From positions 1,789,966 to 1,853,965 of the forward strand of contig JASBNA010000007.1 in the NCBI GenBank assembly GCA_038087015.1: DNA of 64,000 nucleotides. The letters are read 5' to 3'. This DNA is from Cerrena zonata. Its lineage: Eukaryota > Basidiomycota > Agaricomycetes > Polyporales > Cerrenaceae. Positions 37,251 to 49,626 of this stretch are shown one piece after another. The translations under genes were made by a program, and so were the position numbers. Below the pieces are notes generated by a model. That model saw only the letters and a program-made list of their open reading frames with translations, was not told the DNA's origin and made no database searches. Within the stretch, counting starts at the first letter, position 1, and each line of letters starts with the position of its first letter.

Positions 37251-38621
37251 TATGCGGGTGATGATTACTCATTATTATCTTTCTGTTGAAAAATTGTATT
37301 TGGAATTGTTATTTATGACGCTCTGTGACTAGTCCTGGCTTTGAGGGAATAGGTGTTGCGCATGGTATGGATTTCCGCTTGAGAAAATTGGTGAGGAGTA
37401 CAGGAACATGATAATGGTCGCCCTGAGTCTGCAGAAGTAAACCCGTGGCAAGCCACAACCCCTGGTACCTTCGTTTACATACCTCGGAGGGCTTTGATAA
37501 CCGCGATTCCGAGGCCAATGTGAATGATTATATCGTGATAAAACATAGCGGTATGCCAACTTATACCAGCTGGTACGCCTGGATATATATTTGTGGCATT
37601 ACAGAACTCTTACAGAACTCCTCTATCTTGCATCGAGTCTGAATCGGCACCCTCGGCGGCGCCCTTATAGGGGCTAGGATAAGGCACCTCGGGATTTTCA
37701 TGCAGCCTCGGAAGAGATCGATCGCCCGAGCCAGATTGAGCGCCCAGAACCTTGACTCGCACAATATCATCGCAACTGCCCATTTCTCCCTTTATAGGAA
37801 ACCTGACCTTCTTCCGCAGGCACCATTTCTGCATTCAGACTAGCTTGACCGATCTGTCCTTGACGACCGCGCTGATCGCGTGTTGCGACTCGTACAACTG
37901 AACAAACCATCTCTTGGCATGCGTCGTGTACAGATGTTGTCGATACTTTTGGTTCTGAATCATACAGGGTGTTGGTCGTGCATTCGTACCTACTGATGTT
38001 CCACTCTCCATTCTCGGAATCGGAATGCTTTGCGGCTGCAGGACTTTGGGCCAACTGATCAGTTTCCGCCACACACTTGCTTCTTTTCCTTTGTATCGCA
38101 TCAGAGAAAAGACTGGTTTGTCACAAGACTCATAGCGCATATGTCAGTTGCTAACCTCTGAGACCTCTAATCAGCCTGCGAATAAACACTAACATTCTCA
38201 CCCAAGACATGTGTTCCGTTCACATTGAACGTCTGCGGTCCGCTGGCGTTGTTGGACCGACCAACCCCTCTAGGATGGTTTGCGCCTGATTCGCTGGGAA
38301 TTCATTTTCGGGGAACCGAAGTGGTGCGCGGAAGCGCAACCAAATTTCCCACTGTTATCCAAGTAGGGCTAGAGAGTTGCAGATGGTTTCGGCTGAATGG
38401 TGTTACCCGCTTAGCTCCACAGGCCCACTCCTCTCAACGGTAGTCCATATTGCGGACGGCCGCGAGCACCAATCTACAATCTTAATTAATGTATATACAC
38501 GTGCGGCAAGGGCTAGTAGACTCTCGTTCTCGGACATCTTATTTTTGTCCCGAAGGTTCTCAACCGAAACCATCCTCTCTTCTTTACAACCATCTTGGTC
38601 CTGAGGTGTACACTAGACATC
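37251..38621. other. Spacer in DUF6534 array
   Basis: About 1.4 kb. Overlapping minus-strand ORFs cover 37309-38140 in three frames without any recognised domain. I could not assemble a gene. It may be a decayed insertion, as base composition looks less AT-rich than the other spacers. Confidence 0.4.
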
Positions 38622-40491
38622 ATGGCTTCATTCGAATCCACTCTAGCTGGAGTCCTAGGAGGTTACATCGAAGGCTTAGGGGTCGGGATGGTGTACGTAT
38701 AATCCGTTTCATATAATGATCTCGAACTGATCTAAAACTATAGATTATATGGTATCGCTATGGCACAGGCGTATGTATATCTACTCAATAGTCGTCGCGA
38801 CCCCAAATGGCTTCGGTTTACGGCATGTACGGTAGTGTATGTGTGCTACTGCAGTGTCTTTTATTCGGATGAGCTAACTCATTCGCATCACTGTAGTTTG
38901 GTGGAAACGGCGCAGGTAGCCTGTTTGCTTCGCGAGCTCTACGTCTATTCTGTTATAGCCATCGCCAATCCTTTAACTATCACTCAGATTGATTGGTAAG
39001 TAACTTCGCGGCTTTCCCTCAGCAGAAATTTGCTAACTTCTTCCAGGAGTGTTACGGTGCGTTACAATATTCCGGTTCCGATGGTGAACCAACAAGTACT
39101 AATAATTATATTGATTATCTCAGGTTGCTGTGTTTCTAGGCGTGAGTCAATTCGTTACCTCGCTGTTTATTCCTGATTTGCTTATCAGTATGTAGTTCGT
39201 CACCCAAAACATCGTCGATTGGTGGGTCCATAATTTGTTTTCATGTGTATTCCACTAAATCAGGACCAGTTACTATATTTATCGAGTCTGGAGCTGTGAG
39301 TTCACTCATGTTATCTTCTATGTTGTCACAGAATTGATACTTTTGTCGCTTAAAGTCAGCAGGAATCTATACCTGACAATTCCACTAGTGCGTTCGCTAG
39401 TCAATATTTTGTTTATGCTAGCACTCATTCACCATCCACCAAAGGCTATTATCCCTATCGCTCGTGATGGATTTTATCTCCGTAAGCCATTCTTTGCAAC
39501 GATACTTGCAGCTGTCTGACTTTTACTTGCTTGTAGGCTGCATCGCTGGGCTGTAAGTGCCATGTCTGATCCTTCATTGGCGACAGTAGTCTCATTTCAT
39601 ATCAGAATCCAATTCCCGGTATGGACCGCTCTGGAGACAACACAGAGTATCAGGGTATGTTCTGCTAAGTTCGGTATCATGATCTCTTTTAACACATGTG
39701 TAGACGTCTTTGCTAGTCACCATCTCGACATCCCTAGCCCTGAACGTACTGCTTGCGGCTTCTATGGTTTATTATCTCCGCCGCAATACAACCGCCTTTG
39801 AACGGTACGCCTCGTCATTATCATCTCATTTCATGTCAATCTAACATCCGTCCTAGCACTCGCAATGTCCTGAGTTGGATGATCTTGTATTCTGTTCACA
39901 CCGGTGGAATCCTTGCGTAAGTAGCTTCAATTTCTTTGCTCGAACGTCCAGCTGACGTCTCTACTTGGCTACTAGCCTTGTCTTGGCATGCGCTCTTGCC
40001 ACGGTACGTCTAAAATGTCATAGCAGCTCCAACTTCCGACACTTATCCTCTCATTAGTATCTTTTGCTACCCTCAAGCCTCATTTTTACTGCGTTTATCC
40101 TTATCAACTCAGAACGTGAGCATATCTATTTTTTCCCATATACTGATTATTGACAGCAACGTTTGTAGTCAACTCGAACGCTTTCTTCGGACTGTGAGCT
40201 TTATAAATATTGTGGCAGTTTTTCTCTTCTTACGTTCTCTGTATAGGTTGAACGCCAAAAATAGACTCAGGCAGAAAATGAACGACCCCATCATGATCGC
40301 CAGCAATGAACTCAGTGACCAGTCGGCCTCGTACCGCTTACGCACGGTCAGTAACAATATCAACGTCACAACTCAAAGCTTACTTTTTGTGGTTACAGAT
40401 TGAAATTGGTGTCACCAAAGAAACTTCACATGCTGCTGATGACATCGTAAGTATACATTACGCCAATGGTCGTCAGTTGAACTCACGTTGA
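38622..40491 (+). CDS. DUF6534 membrane protein, array copy 3
   Basis: The gene begins MASFESTLAGVLGGYIEG, splices to LYGIAMAQAYVYLLNSRRDPKW and LVETAQVACLLRELYVYS, then uses the same small-exon series as copy 1: 10 nt (WSVT block), 18 nt (VAVFLG), 26 nt (FVTQNIVD), about 26 nt (YYIYRVWS), 32 nt (SRNLYLTIPL), 37 nt (AIIPIARDGFYL) and 16 nt. The C-terminal region has FLRSLYRLNAKNRLRQKM in place of the SLFGALNSRQ block, so it is the more diverged of the four. I found no inactivating change in the parts I joined, but I did not resolve every exon in the second half. The stop at 40491 assumes no further splice after DDI. Confidence 0.75.
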
Positions 40492-41291
40492 TTGAAAGTC
40501 GCCAGGGCCATCCCCGCAGGGAAACAAACTCAAAGGAAGTTTCTTCCAATAAGAGCCAACTCCGAGTGACCACTCAGTCGTTTGATGCTTGAGCATCTTT
40601 CACCTCTTTTGTTTCAATATGCGTTCATTAGAATGTATTCTTCTTAGCTGATGACAGCGATTCAGAGCCTCTTTAGGCAGTCTTTCCTCACCCCGCTCCT
40701 TAAACTTTTCAGATTTGTTCTTCGCCTCGTAATTGTAGTTGTAATTCCAAACCTGTATTTTGAATTTTTTGAATGTACTTGCGCTTAGTGTAAAGTCGGC
40801 AGACGCCAGTGAGAAGATCTTAACTCCGATCTATCAAGGACCAGAAAATATTTGGCAAACATCACTGCACTGGTAACATGGTCGAACACACATCCATGAA
40901 CCTAGAATCTCCACCATCTCCTATGCTACACAAATCTTACTAGAAGAACGATTGTCGCCGAAACTTACGCCAGTATGTACCAAGGTCACCGCGGCCAACC
41001 ATATGGCCAACGTCAAAACTCTCTTTGTCATGAAGATCTCAGCGTTTCATGTTTTCTCCCTTTCAATCTCATTTGAGGAGCCAGTGCCAAGGGTTAGATC
41101 TGAACCATCTTCTTGCTCGTCCTATCTAAAACCTTGTTAGACGTGAGTACTTGCGTCCTGTTGTCAACTTTGTTTCACTGATAAACGATCGCAGGCTTGG
41201 ACTCATCTTATTATTAATTCTCAACTGTTCGGCGACGTATAAAGATAGGTAAGGATATGAGTAAACGTCACCTATCCCATCTTCTTGAAGT
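40492..41291. other. Spacer in DUF6534 array with copy 4 promoter
   Basis: No gene is supported. A TATAAA at 41238-41243 lies about 50 bp before the copy 4 start codon and is a plausible core promoter element. Confidence 0.45.
41238..41243 (+). promoter_or_regulatory. Possible TATA box of DUF6534 copy 4
   Basis: TATAAA sits 49 bp before the ATG at 41292. Position is plausible for a short-leader fungal gene; no further support. Confidence 0.35.
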
Positions 41292-43143
41292 ATGCCCGAC
41301 GTGTTATCAATTCCTTACATCCTCGGCGGTTTCATTGTCAGCTTCGCCATTGCATTTCTGTATGTCTAATTTCCGCAGCCAGGTCGTTACGTACTTAGCC
41401 ACCACATTTCAAAGTGTATATGGAACAAATATAGCACAGGCTTATGTTTACCTTCACGGATGCGACGAGGACTCGAAATGGAGCAAGTGGCTAGCAGGCA
41501 CAATCATGTGAGTTTGTCTTCTAGTGTAATCCTCTTCACGCTGATTCTGACATCCAATCCCAATAGTGTTCTAGAGACTATTCAATCAGGTTTCCTGGTG
41601 AGAGAAATGTACTGCTATACCGTGTTGGCTGTTGCGGACAACACAACACTTTTCCACATCGATTGGTTAGCGTATAATATAGCTCTCTCCCCTTATGAGG
41701 TTATTTTCTGATTCATTGTTACTATAGGAGTGTTCCGGTATGGTCCTGTGACTCTTTCTATCTATTCTTGCTGATGATTGGTCCAGTGCTTTCTGATATT
41801 TGATGTGAGTGCGGTTACATGTGTATTATGATATATATTGATCTTTATACTGACCGCTGGCAGTGTATTATTGGTACTTTGATTGATGGGTAAGCAACAA
41901 ACCAAGTCGATCACAGTTTCAATACGGTTGATGTGCAAGCCTTAGATTCTACATCCACAGAATGTGGTCTTGTGAGTCCCTTCCATCTTCCGTTTTCTAT
42001 TCCATTGTGACGGCTCGTACCAAGTCAGCAAGAATGTAGCCCTGACAGCGGGAACAGTACGTGTATCATTGGAAACCCATGGTAGTCCTCACTGAACCAG
42101 CTTATTTACAGACTTTACTTCTCATCGCGTGGAACGGAGGTTTGCTTTGTGAGTAGACTACTATACATCCAAACGAATTAGAAAATGATTATCTGCATTT
42201 TGTCAGATGTCACCATTGGAACGTAGGTTGCACGGTCCTCAGTTACTACAATACCGCTTAGAAAACTTCCCTGCCAGTATTCGAGCACCTTCATGGATAG
42301 CCCTGGTGACAGATAATGATTTGAGAGTAAGTCATAGAAAACTAGTGAATGTTCGATACTCTACATATTCTTCTAGATTGCAATTCTCCTCACTCTGTCA
42401 TCAGTCACTGCTATCAGTATCGTAATCGCCACTTCAATGGTGTATTACCTCAGACGCACTGAAGCTGTGTTTCAAGGGTATGGTCAATTAGTGCAGCCTT
42501 CTCATTGACCTTTGCATCTCACGTAGCTATAGAACTAGGGATGTCATCACATGGCTCATTGTCTACTCAATCAACACCGGCGTAGTTCTAGTGTGAGTAG
42601 ATCATGGAATAAGTCACATCTCTCTGGCCATCTTCCATATTGACCGAAACTTGCTCTAGAGCCATATCTCTCGCTAGTCTAATCACGGTAAGCTCTAGGC
42701 CTATATTCTAGTGAGCACCATGCTCATAGCGCGTATAGTATCTCGTATTGCCATATAGCTGTATGTTCCTTGGGTTTGTGCTGATACTATCCAAAGGTGA
42801 CACCTGTCGGTCTCCGAGTATCATAAACTAACCTTGAATTTCTAGTATATGCTAGTTCCTTGTTTGGAGCGTGAGTGGATCCTCCATGACTATTGTTTAT
42901 AATATCTTTACGCTGAAGTGTGCACTGGTATAGTTTGAATACCAGACATTCGCTCCGTACTCATAACGCTGAGATGAGACTGAGTAGCCAAGTGACTCAG
43001 GCACATATACAACCGGTTCCGACTTCGGTATGTGTTCTTTCATTTCGGATCCCGAATCTAGAATGTATTGACACGCTGCTACCCAGGTCCGCGTTCAGGT
43101 TAGCCACGGGAAATTTACTGAGCAGACTACTATCGCTTTGTAA
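41292..43143 (+). CDS. DUF6534 membrane protein, array copy 4
   Basis: The gene begins MPDVLSIPYILGGFIVSFAIAF, then VYGTNIAQAYVYLHGCDEDSKW and VLETIQSGFLVREMYCYT. The small-exon series is exactly that of copy 1: 10 nt (GAGTGTTCCG), 18 nt, 26 nt, 26 nt (FYIHRMWS), 32 nt (SKNVALTAGT), 37 nt and 16 nt. It closes with SSLFGALNTRHSLR, and a final exon ends at the TAA of 43141-43143. All parts I joined are in frame, so the copy looks functional. The encoded multi-span protein belongs to the same uncharacterised Agaricomycete family. It is last in the array; the next gene is 1.6 kb away. Confidence 0.8.
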
Positions 43144-44774
43144 CGTGCCATGCTGTGCAGAATGTCCGCTGTTCTGAAATTGTATTCAAAAAATTGCAAC
43201 ATCGTCACTCCCACTGATTTCCATGTCGAAGAAAAGCATCAAGGGATACGCGCCACTTTCTACCACTGGGTATTTACATGCTAACAGGGAGGGATTCTAG
43301 CCAAATTCCAATCCCGATTGATACCAAGCCTATCGTCCAACTAGTTTCCGAGCTCATCGCTAGAACCAGGATGTTAATATAATACAACTTCAACGTTCAA
43401 CACCCATATTTAAATCAATAAACACATACATATGTGAGATATTGTTCATTTTTCATAGGAAGATGACTTGAGGGTCTTGATAGGATTTGGAAGAGACTGA
43501 CCGGCTTCAGGCTGTAATCGGAACATGTACCGTGATGGTATTAAGCTGCTTAGTCAGACTCGGCTACATGTTGAACTCGTCCGTTCCAGTATCCAGATCG
43601 TTACTTGATATGATACACCGCAAGCTCATTATGTTGTGGTTTAACCAGTAGAACATCGTGAGGCTCTGACTCTGAACCACGCACATACCTTCTTACCGAA
43701 GCCAAGTGTCCAATTTGTATTATGGAATGTTCGACCATAACCGAGCGCATCGACGACTCGGATGACTCGGATCGACACCTGGCATATTTATGTTTCGTTT
43801 CCTTTCAGTACGCCCTCAGTTATTATGCATTGTACTCGATGCTGTGGCTATAAACACAGACTTAGACCAGGCTTTTTGCACAAAATTGCAACTTTACCCC
43901 TATGAAGTAGTATGAACAACATCGACGAATAGATCCCAACCGTATCAGGTTCTGACCCGCTGGACATGTACTTGATTCACATTGTAGTCGTAAGGTATCT
44001 ATCTGGTAAGCTGTACCCATAGATTTTGACTCTGAAGTGACGATGTTTGAGTGAAACTGATCCATCATATCGTTTACAGTTTCTTTCGATAAATAATAGG
44101 TCCTTCGTCTCTTCGATTGTGCCACAGAACAAAAACGTTAATATCACTTGTCACTGGGAAATCTGGCCTTGGTTTATACCTTTCTCTCTATTGGTCAGCT
44201 CTAACTGATGTCTCCTCAGGTAGTTTTCAACCAACTGATCGATGTAAACCTTTGACGATTGCGTATAGTTTCTAGGAAGGGTCATATTATCCGCCTTCCA
44301 CGATGTCCATCGTATTGTACTTCTAATGCAGATCCTGCACCACGTGGAAACCGCAATATTATGCTCTAGATTCTGCTTCAGAAACACGTTTACGACTTCT
44401 GACAAGTCCAAATATTGGCTGCGACTCCGACATGGCGACAAGACGCGTGTTTATGGTGTGTCATAGTCGTGTAGGGTCCGATACATCTCGAGTACAAGCT
44501 CACTCCGCGGGATTTCAACTCCTCCAACTCGAGTGTTGCGGACTATCGACCTTTTTGTTGTAAGTACAATCTTTGGCTGGCCCTCCCGGCTCGCTTATGA
44601 TCAGGTGATCACGCGTAAAGGACACTGGCCACTTTCGCGTATAACAATGCTGGCTCATATAAATATACTCTGCCTTACTCTCGAATCCTCATCTTCATAC
44701 CCCGCATTTACCACCTATTGACTAAAATACACATGGCTCTATAGCACCCACCCCCCTGTCGTCGCCTATTCCTC
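43144..44774. other. Intergenic region, no gene supported
   Basis: Short unmatched ORFs only, including minus-strand ones at 43862-44441. TATAAATA at 44658-44665 is about 110 bp before the next start codon and may be its TATA box. Confidence 0.45.
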
Positions 44775-45727
44775 ATGTCATTTCCTTCTTCCCCTCGACC
44801 TATCTTAAAGAAACACGACTTGTCGCGCTCGCCTACGTGGTTCCTACAGACACCCAACAGCCTTGATGGGGATCTTTTTGCACTACGCAAGAATGTGCAA
44901 TTCTCTCCTGAAAACAAAACTTTCCTAACTCACCCTTCGGACGAATATGACCGGTCCCCCATTAAGGTCTCTTACAATACATGCGAGATCCCTGACAGAG
45001 ACTCCAGGGGAAGCCCATCTCGTAGACGAGGACGAAGAAGTTCGAATAAAAGACCCGAAGGCCTATTGCAAGCAAGTCCGACGGGTACACCGAGCACGTA
45101 TGAAATGGTCATGGCCTCACCTGTCTTCGAGGAGGACAACGACGAGGCTGAGCTCACATCTCGTCGGTTTGAACGTCCTAATACCCCGATCCCGTCTTTT
45201 GGAAGGCATCTTCTGGACGACGACGATGACGATGAACTAGCTGATCTTGGACAGGCTCATGCACCCACTCTGCCGCCACTTGTTCGAGACAGCTCAGAGT
45301 CTGACGAGTCTGACGTCACATCACCTTCTCTTGAGCCACCCCAGTTTTGTTCGTTATTTTCCTCCATCCGTCGCCTTCATCGTATTGATTAGCTTTTTTT
45401 TTTATAGCGTGGACGACCGAAAGCAATGCCTTGAAAACTGCATTGACCCTGGGTGGCCCCCGATATGGCTCTCCTTCTCGCAAGACTAGCGAAGTACTCG
45501 CACGATCAGTGAAGTACCCCGCACAACTGAGTCTATCCAGCACCTCGCAGCCAGCTGTATTCCAAAAGAGATCACGTCTCAACGCACAGAGACACCGGAT
45601 TCCCCTTGAGTTCACCCAAACACCATCACACGAGAGGGATGTGTTTGACGATACGGCAGGCGTCATATGTGAAAGTTGGGTGGTCTCTGCACCCAATGAT
45701 GATGCAACCTGTTTGGATGGGTTCTAA
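44775..45727 (+). CDS. Hypothetical disordered protein with PP1-docking-like motif
   Basis: Two exons (44775-45348, 45408-45727) give 297 residues; the intron uses a GTTCGT donor also seen elsewhere in the window. I recognise no domain. The protein is polar, Ser/Pro-rich and mostly disordered, with an acidic run of seven consecutive Asp at about residues 149-155. Near the N terminus are PRPILKKHDLSRSP and then ALRKNVQFSPENKTF; KNVQF fits the RVxF consensus by which regulators dock protein phosphatase 1. Many Ser-Pro and Thr-Pro sites suggest phosphorylation by cyclin-dependent or MAP kinases. A role as a phosphatase-targeting or cell-cycle protein is a guess. Confidence 0.65.
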
Positions 45728-45959
45728 ACCATCTTTCGAAGGGAACTTAATACGCATACGATATTAATTTCTACACCTTACTTTAAACTCTGAAGATCGT
45801 ATTCTGATGCCATGCATCGAGAATGGCCGCCCAACAAAATGTACTTATAAAAATAGCAATCGTTATACACTTCCTTTTCAGCGGTCTTATAGTATACATT
45901 TCGTTGTATGCGTGTCGTGTCAGGGGGGTCAGGTTACATCACCAGATCTCGTCTTACGA

Positions 45960-48203
45960 TCAGACATCACGAACCTCGACCATATCATCGTGACTATCCT
46001 TTGTGCTCGAGGCCGGACTTTTCGGCTCATGATCAACTGAAGACTCATCGGAAACCTCCTCGTCTCTTCCGCCACCTTCTTCGATAGCGGTCTTGTATCT
46101 CTCGAAGTGAGAACCAAGGTTCCTGCGGTGGAATTATAATTTAGTATCTTTCCAAAGATGGCGAACAAATTGTAGACATACTCGGGTCCAATGATAATCA
46201 TGCAAACAACAAACGCTGCGACTGCGCCAATCAAGATTCCCTGAATGGTAGCATAATCAGGCACAGGGTCTGTCTTCCCAGGAACCGTTGTCTTGAGGTG
46301 TGCACCTCCAGCTGGGAATTCATTTTAGTATTCTTCGGTTGGCTTGTCATAGAGACCACGTACTAGCTTCGATTTGGGCAGACGCAGATGAGACCATCTG
46401 ATATAAAAGGGTTAATGGCTGATGTTGATAGTGAGCTGGCAAAAATAGGATCGTACATTCCCTAATTGGTAGACAACACCAGGAAATGTTGCTCGGAAAG
46501 CAGGAGGAGACATCTCAGCAAGTTGAATTGGAATCTACGTGGTGCAGTGTCAATGATCAATGTAGAAAGAAAGCTTAACTTGAGAATATACTGACGACAC
46601 CGAGAGCACCTTGAACACAGAACTGCATCCAAAATGCTCCAGCAGCCAGTGCACCGAAACCTGTTGGAAGAATCCACAAAGGAATAAAAGCTGCGATATG
46701 TCTTGAATTAAAACTGTTGGCTGTTCGGACAGAATTTGATTTATACCTCCAATAAAAAGTATCAAGATTCTAAAAGGTGTTGTTAGACTTGTTTTCGTTA
46801 TTCATACATAGAATTGGTAAGCTCACAACATGGTCAATCGCCTCCCGATATATTGACTGACGAAACCAGCAACCGCACCCCCACTACGTACACCTCGTGA
46901 GTGAATCTTTTTGATCATATGCTTGTTGCGCTTACGCTATGGCACCCTGGAACATTCGTTTTATCAGCATGACAAAATGAAGGGATAGACAGAGCACATA
47001 CACAATTTCCTATTATCGTTGCTACTGTAGCATTATGATCACTCAATCCTTTTGATACTTGCAAATATGTAGGGTAGAGATCCTAAACCATATCCGAGTC
47101 AAGTGAGTTGAGGCTCTGTATTTAATTATGTGTCGTCTACCTGGGAGCCATGTGCAAGGAAATTGAGACCTGTGGAAAAGACGTCGACCATGTATACTTC
47201 GCCGCCAGTTGGAATACGGTTTTTATGTCGACTTACCAGACATAAGAAGAATAGCGTACACGCACAACAACCAATGTCTTTTCAACATCTCTTTCGTCTC
47301 ATGCATAAAAATCCTACTACGGGAAAGGGGTGTTTGATCTTTCACCCGATTCGCTTTGACTCGGATAAAGACTGAACTCTCTGGAAGCAACGCCCGGAGG
47401 ACAGCAGCAAACAAGGAAATCCCAGAAGCCGTCCAGAAGAGACTCCTCCAGCCGGCAGATACGTGCGGTACCAAGTACAAATTAATTAACGCAGCTATCA
47501 GATATCCTACGGCATAGGCTTGTTGAAGGACTCCACTTGCTAATCCACGTACTTCGACTGGAAGGTTCTCGAGGGCATTAGAAGAGGCGATACCCCACAC
47601 GCCTCCCATTGCAATTCCGAAAAGAGAGCGGACGCCTAGGAATTGTTTAAAGGTTTGTACAAAACCAGACCCGAGTTCAATAGCAGAGATGAGTATCAGG
47701 TTGACGATTAACGGCCATTTTCGCCCAAAGCGATCTGAGAGGCAACCAAAGATTATCTGCGGGGAGAGGACATGCCTATTGGAAGGACAGAATAATTACG
47801 TCAAACAAACAGATACTCACGGCACCCGCTGTCCGGAGCAGAAGTGTAAGAGTAATAGCAGTCGTCTAGAACACGATGTGAAGGTGAATGAAAATGTGAA
47901 AGACGGACTCATGGGGGCCTAGAAGCTTACGATGTCTTGTGTCTTGCGATTGAATTGCTGTTGAAGACGTGTAACGCTGAGAGAGACACTGAAGAAATCG
48001 ATAGCATCTGCTGTCCATGCAATATACCTAATTTACAGACAATCTCAGCAGGCCTTGGTTATCGTTCAAGATTTAAAACCTTACCCTGATATAAAATGCA
48101 TCCACTGAAGCCAAGTAAGCCCACGGAGCGCCTCGAGAATAGGTCGACCAGCAACTCGTTGGTTTTTCTGAGGCACTAAAGATGTTAGAAAACGATGGCC
48201 CAT
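45960..48203 (-). CDS. JEN1: JEN1-like monocarboxylate/H+ symporter (MFS)
   Basis: Fourteen exons sum to 493 residues with about twelve spans. MFS blocks include IAWTADAIDFFSVSLS in span 1 and GCLSDRFGRKWPLI in loop 2-3, then MGGVWGIASSNALENLPVEVRG and SGVLQQAYAVGYL. The JEN-family signature N-x-x-[S/T]-H-x-[S/T]-Q-D-x-x-x-T appears as NFLAHGSQDLYPT, with Ala at the fourth place. The C-terminal tail (ERYKTAIEEGGG) is cytosolic and acidic. Jen1 imports lactate, pyruvate and similar acids with protons at the plasma membrane and is usually glucose-repressed. Exons 46936-46946 (11 nt), 46747-46769 (23 nt) and 47141-47169 (29 nt) are very short. The transposon's left end lies 668 bp upstream of the start codon. 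Confidence 0.9.
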
Positions 48204-48871
48204 GGTGGTATGGTGTAAGACAGAAAGCCCGGTCGCTCAAACAAAGGCTCTATCACCTCCCCCTCCCCTTGTACGATCCATGGTATCTGAACGCCCCTAC
48301 TTTGGCATCCAAAAAACGATCTCATGATACACTGAAGAGCTAAAGTGATCCCGTTGACAAATTACCGAGACCACCGCGTTCGGCTACCATGGGTGAATAC
48401 CGTAATTGAATGTGTCGCGGGTGCTGGAGATAACCAAGTTTACCAAATCGAGCCAAAAGGAGAGAAGGGCTTAGCCACCATCATATGATGGACTACCACA
48501 CGTGTGGGGGTTGGTATTCAATTGCAGGGAGACATTTCTCCAAGTGGTAAGTCTAGCGATCAGCGCAGAAAGCGTATCAGACTCTGGTGATGGAGGACGC
48601 GCTCAAGAGAGCAGGGATGAGTGACCACACTCAGCAGTCGCCAATCTAGCTATGAGAGAGACCATAGAACATCAGCAGAAAGACATGAATAGTGGAAGAA
48701 TCTCACCACTAACTTTGTCGTAACTTCTGTTCGCTGGCAAGAGGGTTAATAACTTGTGCACTCAGCTTCGTTGCCGCAGACTGGATAGTGCAAAGATACT
48801 CAAAGCGGTTAGTACAAAGCATAACGCGACACATGACTCCAACCATGTATAGAAAGTGCCAGCCTAGAGTT
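48204..48871 (-). promoter_or_regulatory. JEN1-like upstream region
   Basis: This 668 bp lies between the permease start and the transposon's left terminal repeat and should hold the promoter. Two tandem CCCCT motifs at 48260-48269, about 60 bp before the start codon, match the stress-response element core. Whether they act is unknown. Confidence 0.4.
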
Positions 48872-48907
48872 AGGACCCCCGCCTATTCCCTAAGAGGTTA
48901 TATCCCA
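48872..48907 (+). repeat. Left terminal inverted repeat
   Basis: Begins AGGACCCCCGCCTATTCCCT and ends TATATCCCA. It matches the reverse complement of 56634-56669 at 35 of 36 positions; the mismatch is A here against G in the right copy. Confidence 0.95.
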
Positions 48908-48912
48908 CGTGC

Positions 48913-49052
48913 GGACGGATGTGGTCGGTTTGGACCCCGTATGTTGTAGTCTTTTGAGGACGGATTGGCCGAAATTTTGGCCGACGTTGTATCCTCCGGC
49001 CCGACGAGAATGCCTTATGCGCACAGAGGTTGTATCCCTCTAGAGGACGGAT
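48913..49052 (+). repeat. Left subterminal repeats (GGACGGAT x3)
   Basis: GGACGGAT occurs at 48913-48920, 48958-48965 and 49045-49052. Two of the copies follow a GTTRTATCCC sequence by 7 bp or less. They are candidate transposase-binding sites. Confidence 0.75.
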
Positions 49053-49257
49053 CAGCACAGGATGGAGCTGGTAAGAATATATGTGGCGGAAGTTGTGAGG
49101 GTCATTTCGTCCGTCTCCAGGCACAACTGAATGTGTGTTTCAAGGTTTTCAAGTGCGGTCAAAACGGCAATACTGAAGTGGTGCTTGAGTAGCTGCGGCC
49201 GCCCACTATGGCCTCAACTTAGCCCATTTGTATGGGACTCTCGGCTGTCTACAGACT

Positions 49258-49626
49258 CTACACAGCTGTTAAGCAATCTTTAACACATAGGTACACCATG
49301 TAGCCCTTCGAAGACGAGGTTTGGAAGCGATTGCGCAATTGAGAACAAAGCGCAAATACTGCCTCAATATTTCCGGACTTGTAGGCATAAGCGCTTACTA
49401 CAATCGTAGTATCATTTCCTAAAACGGAACATACACCATCGGGAAGTTGAGTCATCGATGTAGTCGCTGTCTGTTCACTATCAACCATCGTACTCATTTC
49501 ACCACCACAGACAGGTAGGTAAGTCTTATACACTTTCCACACAACTCTTACACTCATCCTGTATACATAGTTCCTGAATGTTTCGTTATAATCTAGCAGG
49601 CGCAACACTCGTTGCCATGTCTCCAT
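49258..49626 (-). CDS. Putative small accessory ORF of the transposon
   Basis: This 122-codon ORF lies inside the terminal repeats and points away from the main gene, as a second transposon gene might. It starts METWQRVLRLLDYNET. No domain is recognised and no splice partner found, so it may not be a gene. Nearby minus-strand ORFs at 49593-49857 overlap its start in other frames. Confidence 0.3.
   Translation of the reverse strand: METWQRVLRLLDYNETFRNYVYRMSVRVVWKVYKTYLPVCGGEMSTMVDSEQTATTSMTQLPDGVCSVLGNDTTIVVSAYAYKSGNIEAVFALCSQLRNRFQTSSSKGYMVYLCVKDCLTAV

Noticed and set aside
37309..38140. Overlapping minus-strand ORFs between DUF6534 copies 2 and 3
   Set aside because: Three frames compete, none has a recognisable domain, and I could not join them by splice sites; noted only as a possible decayed insert.
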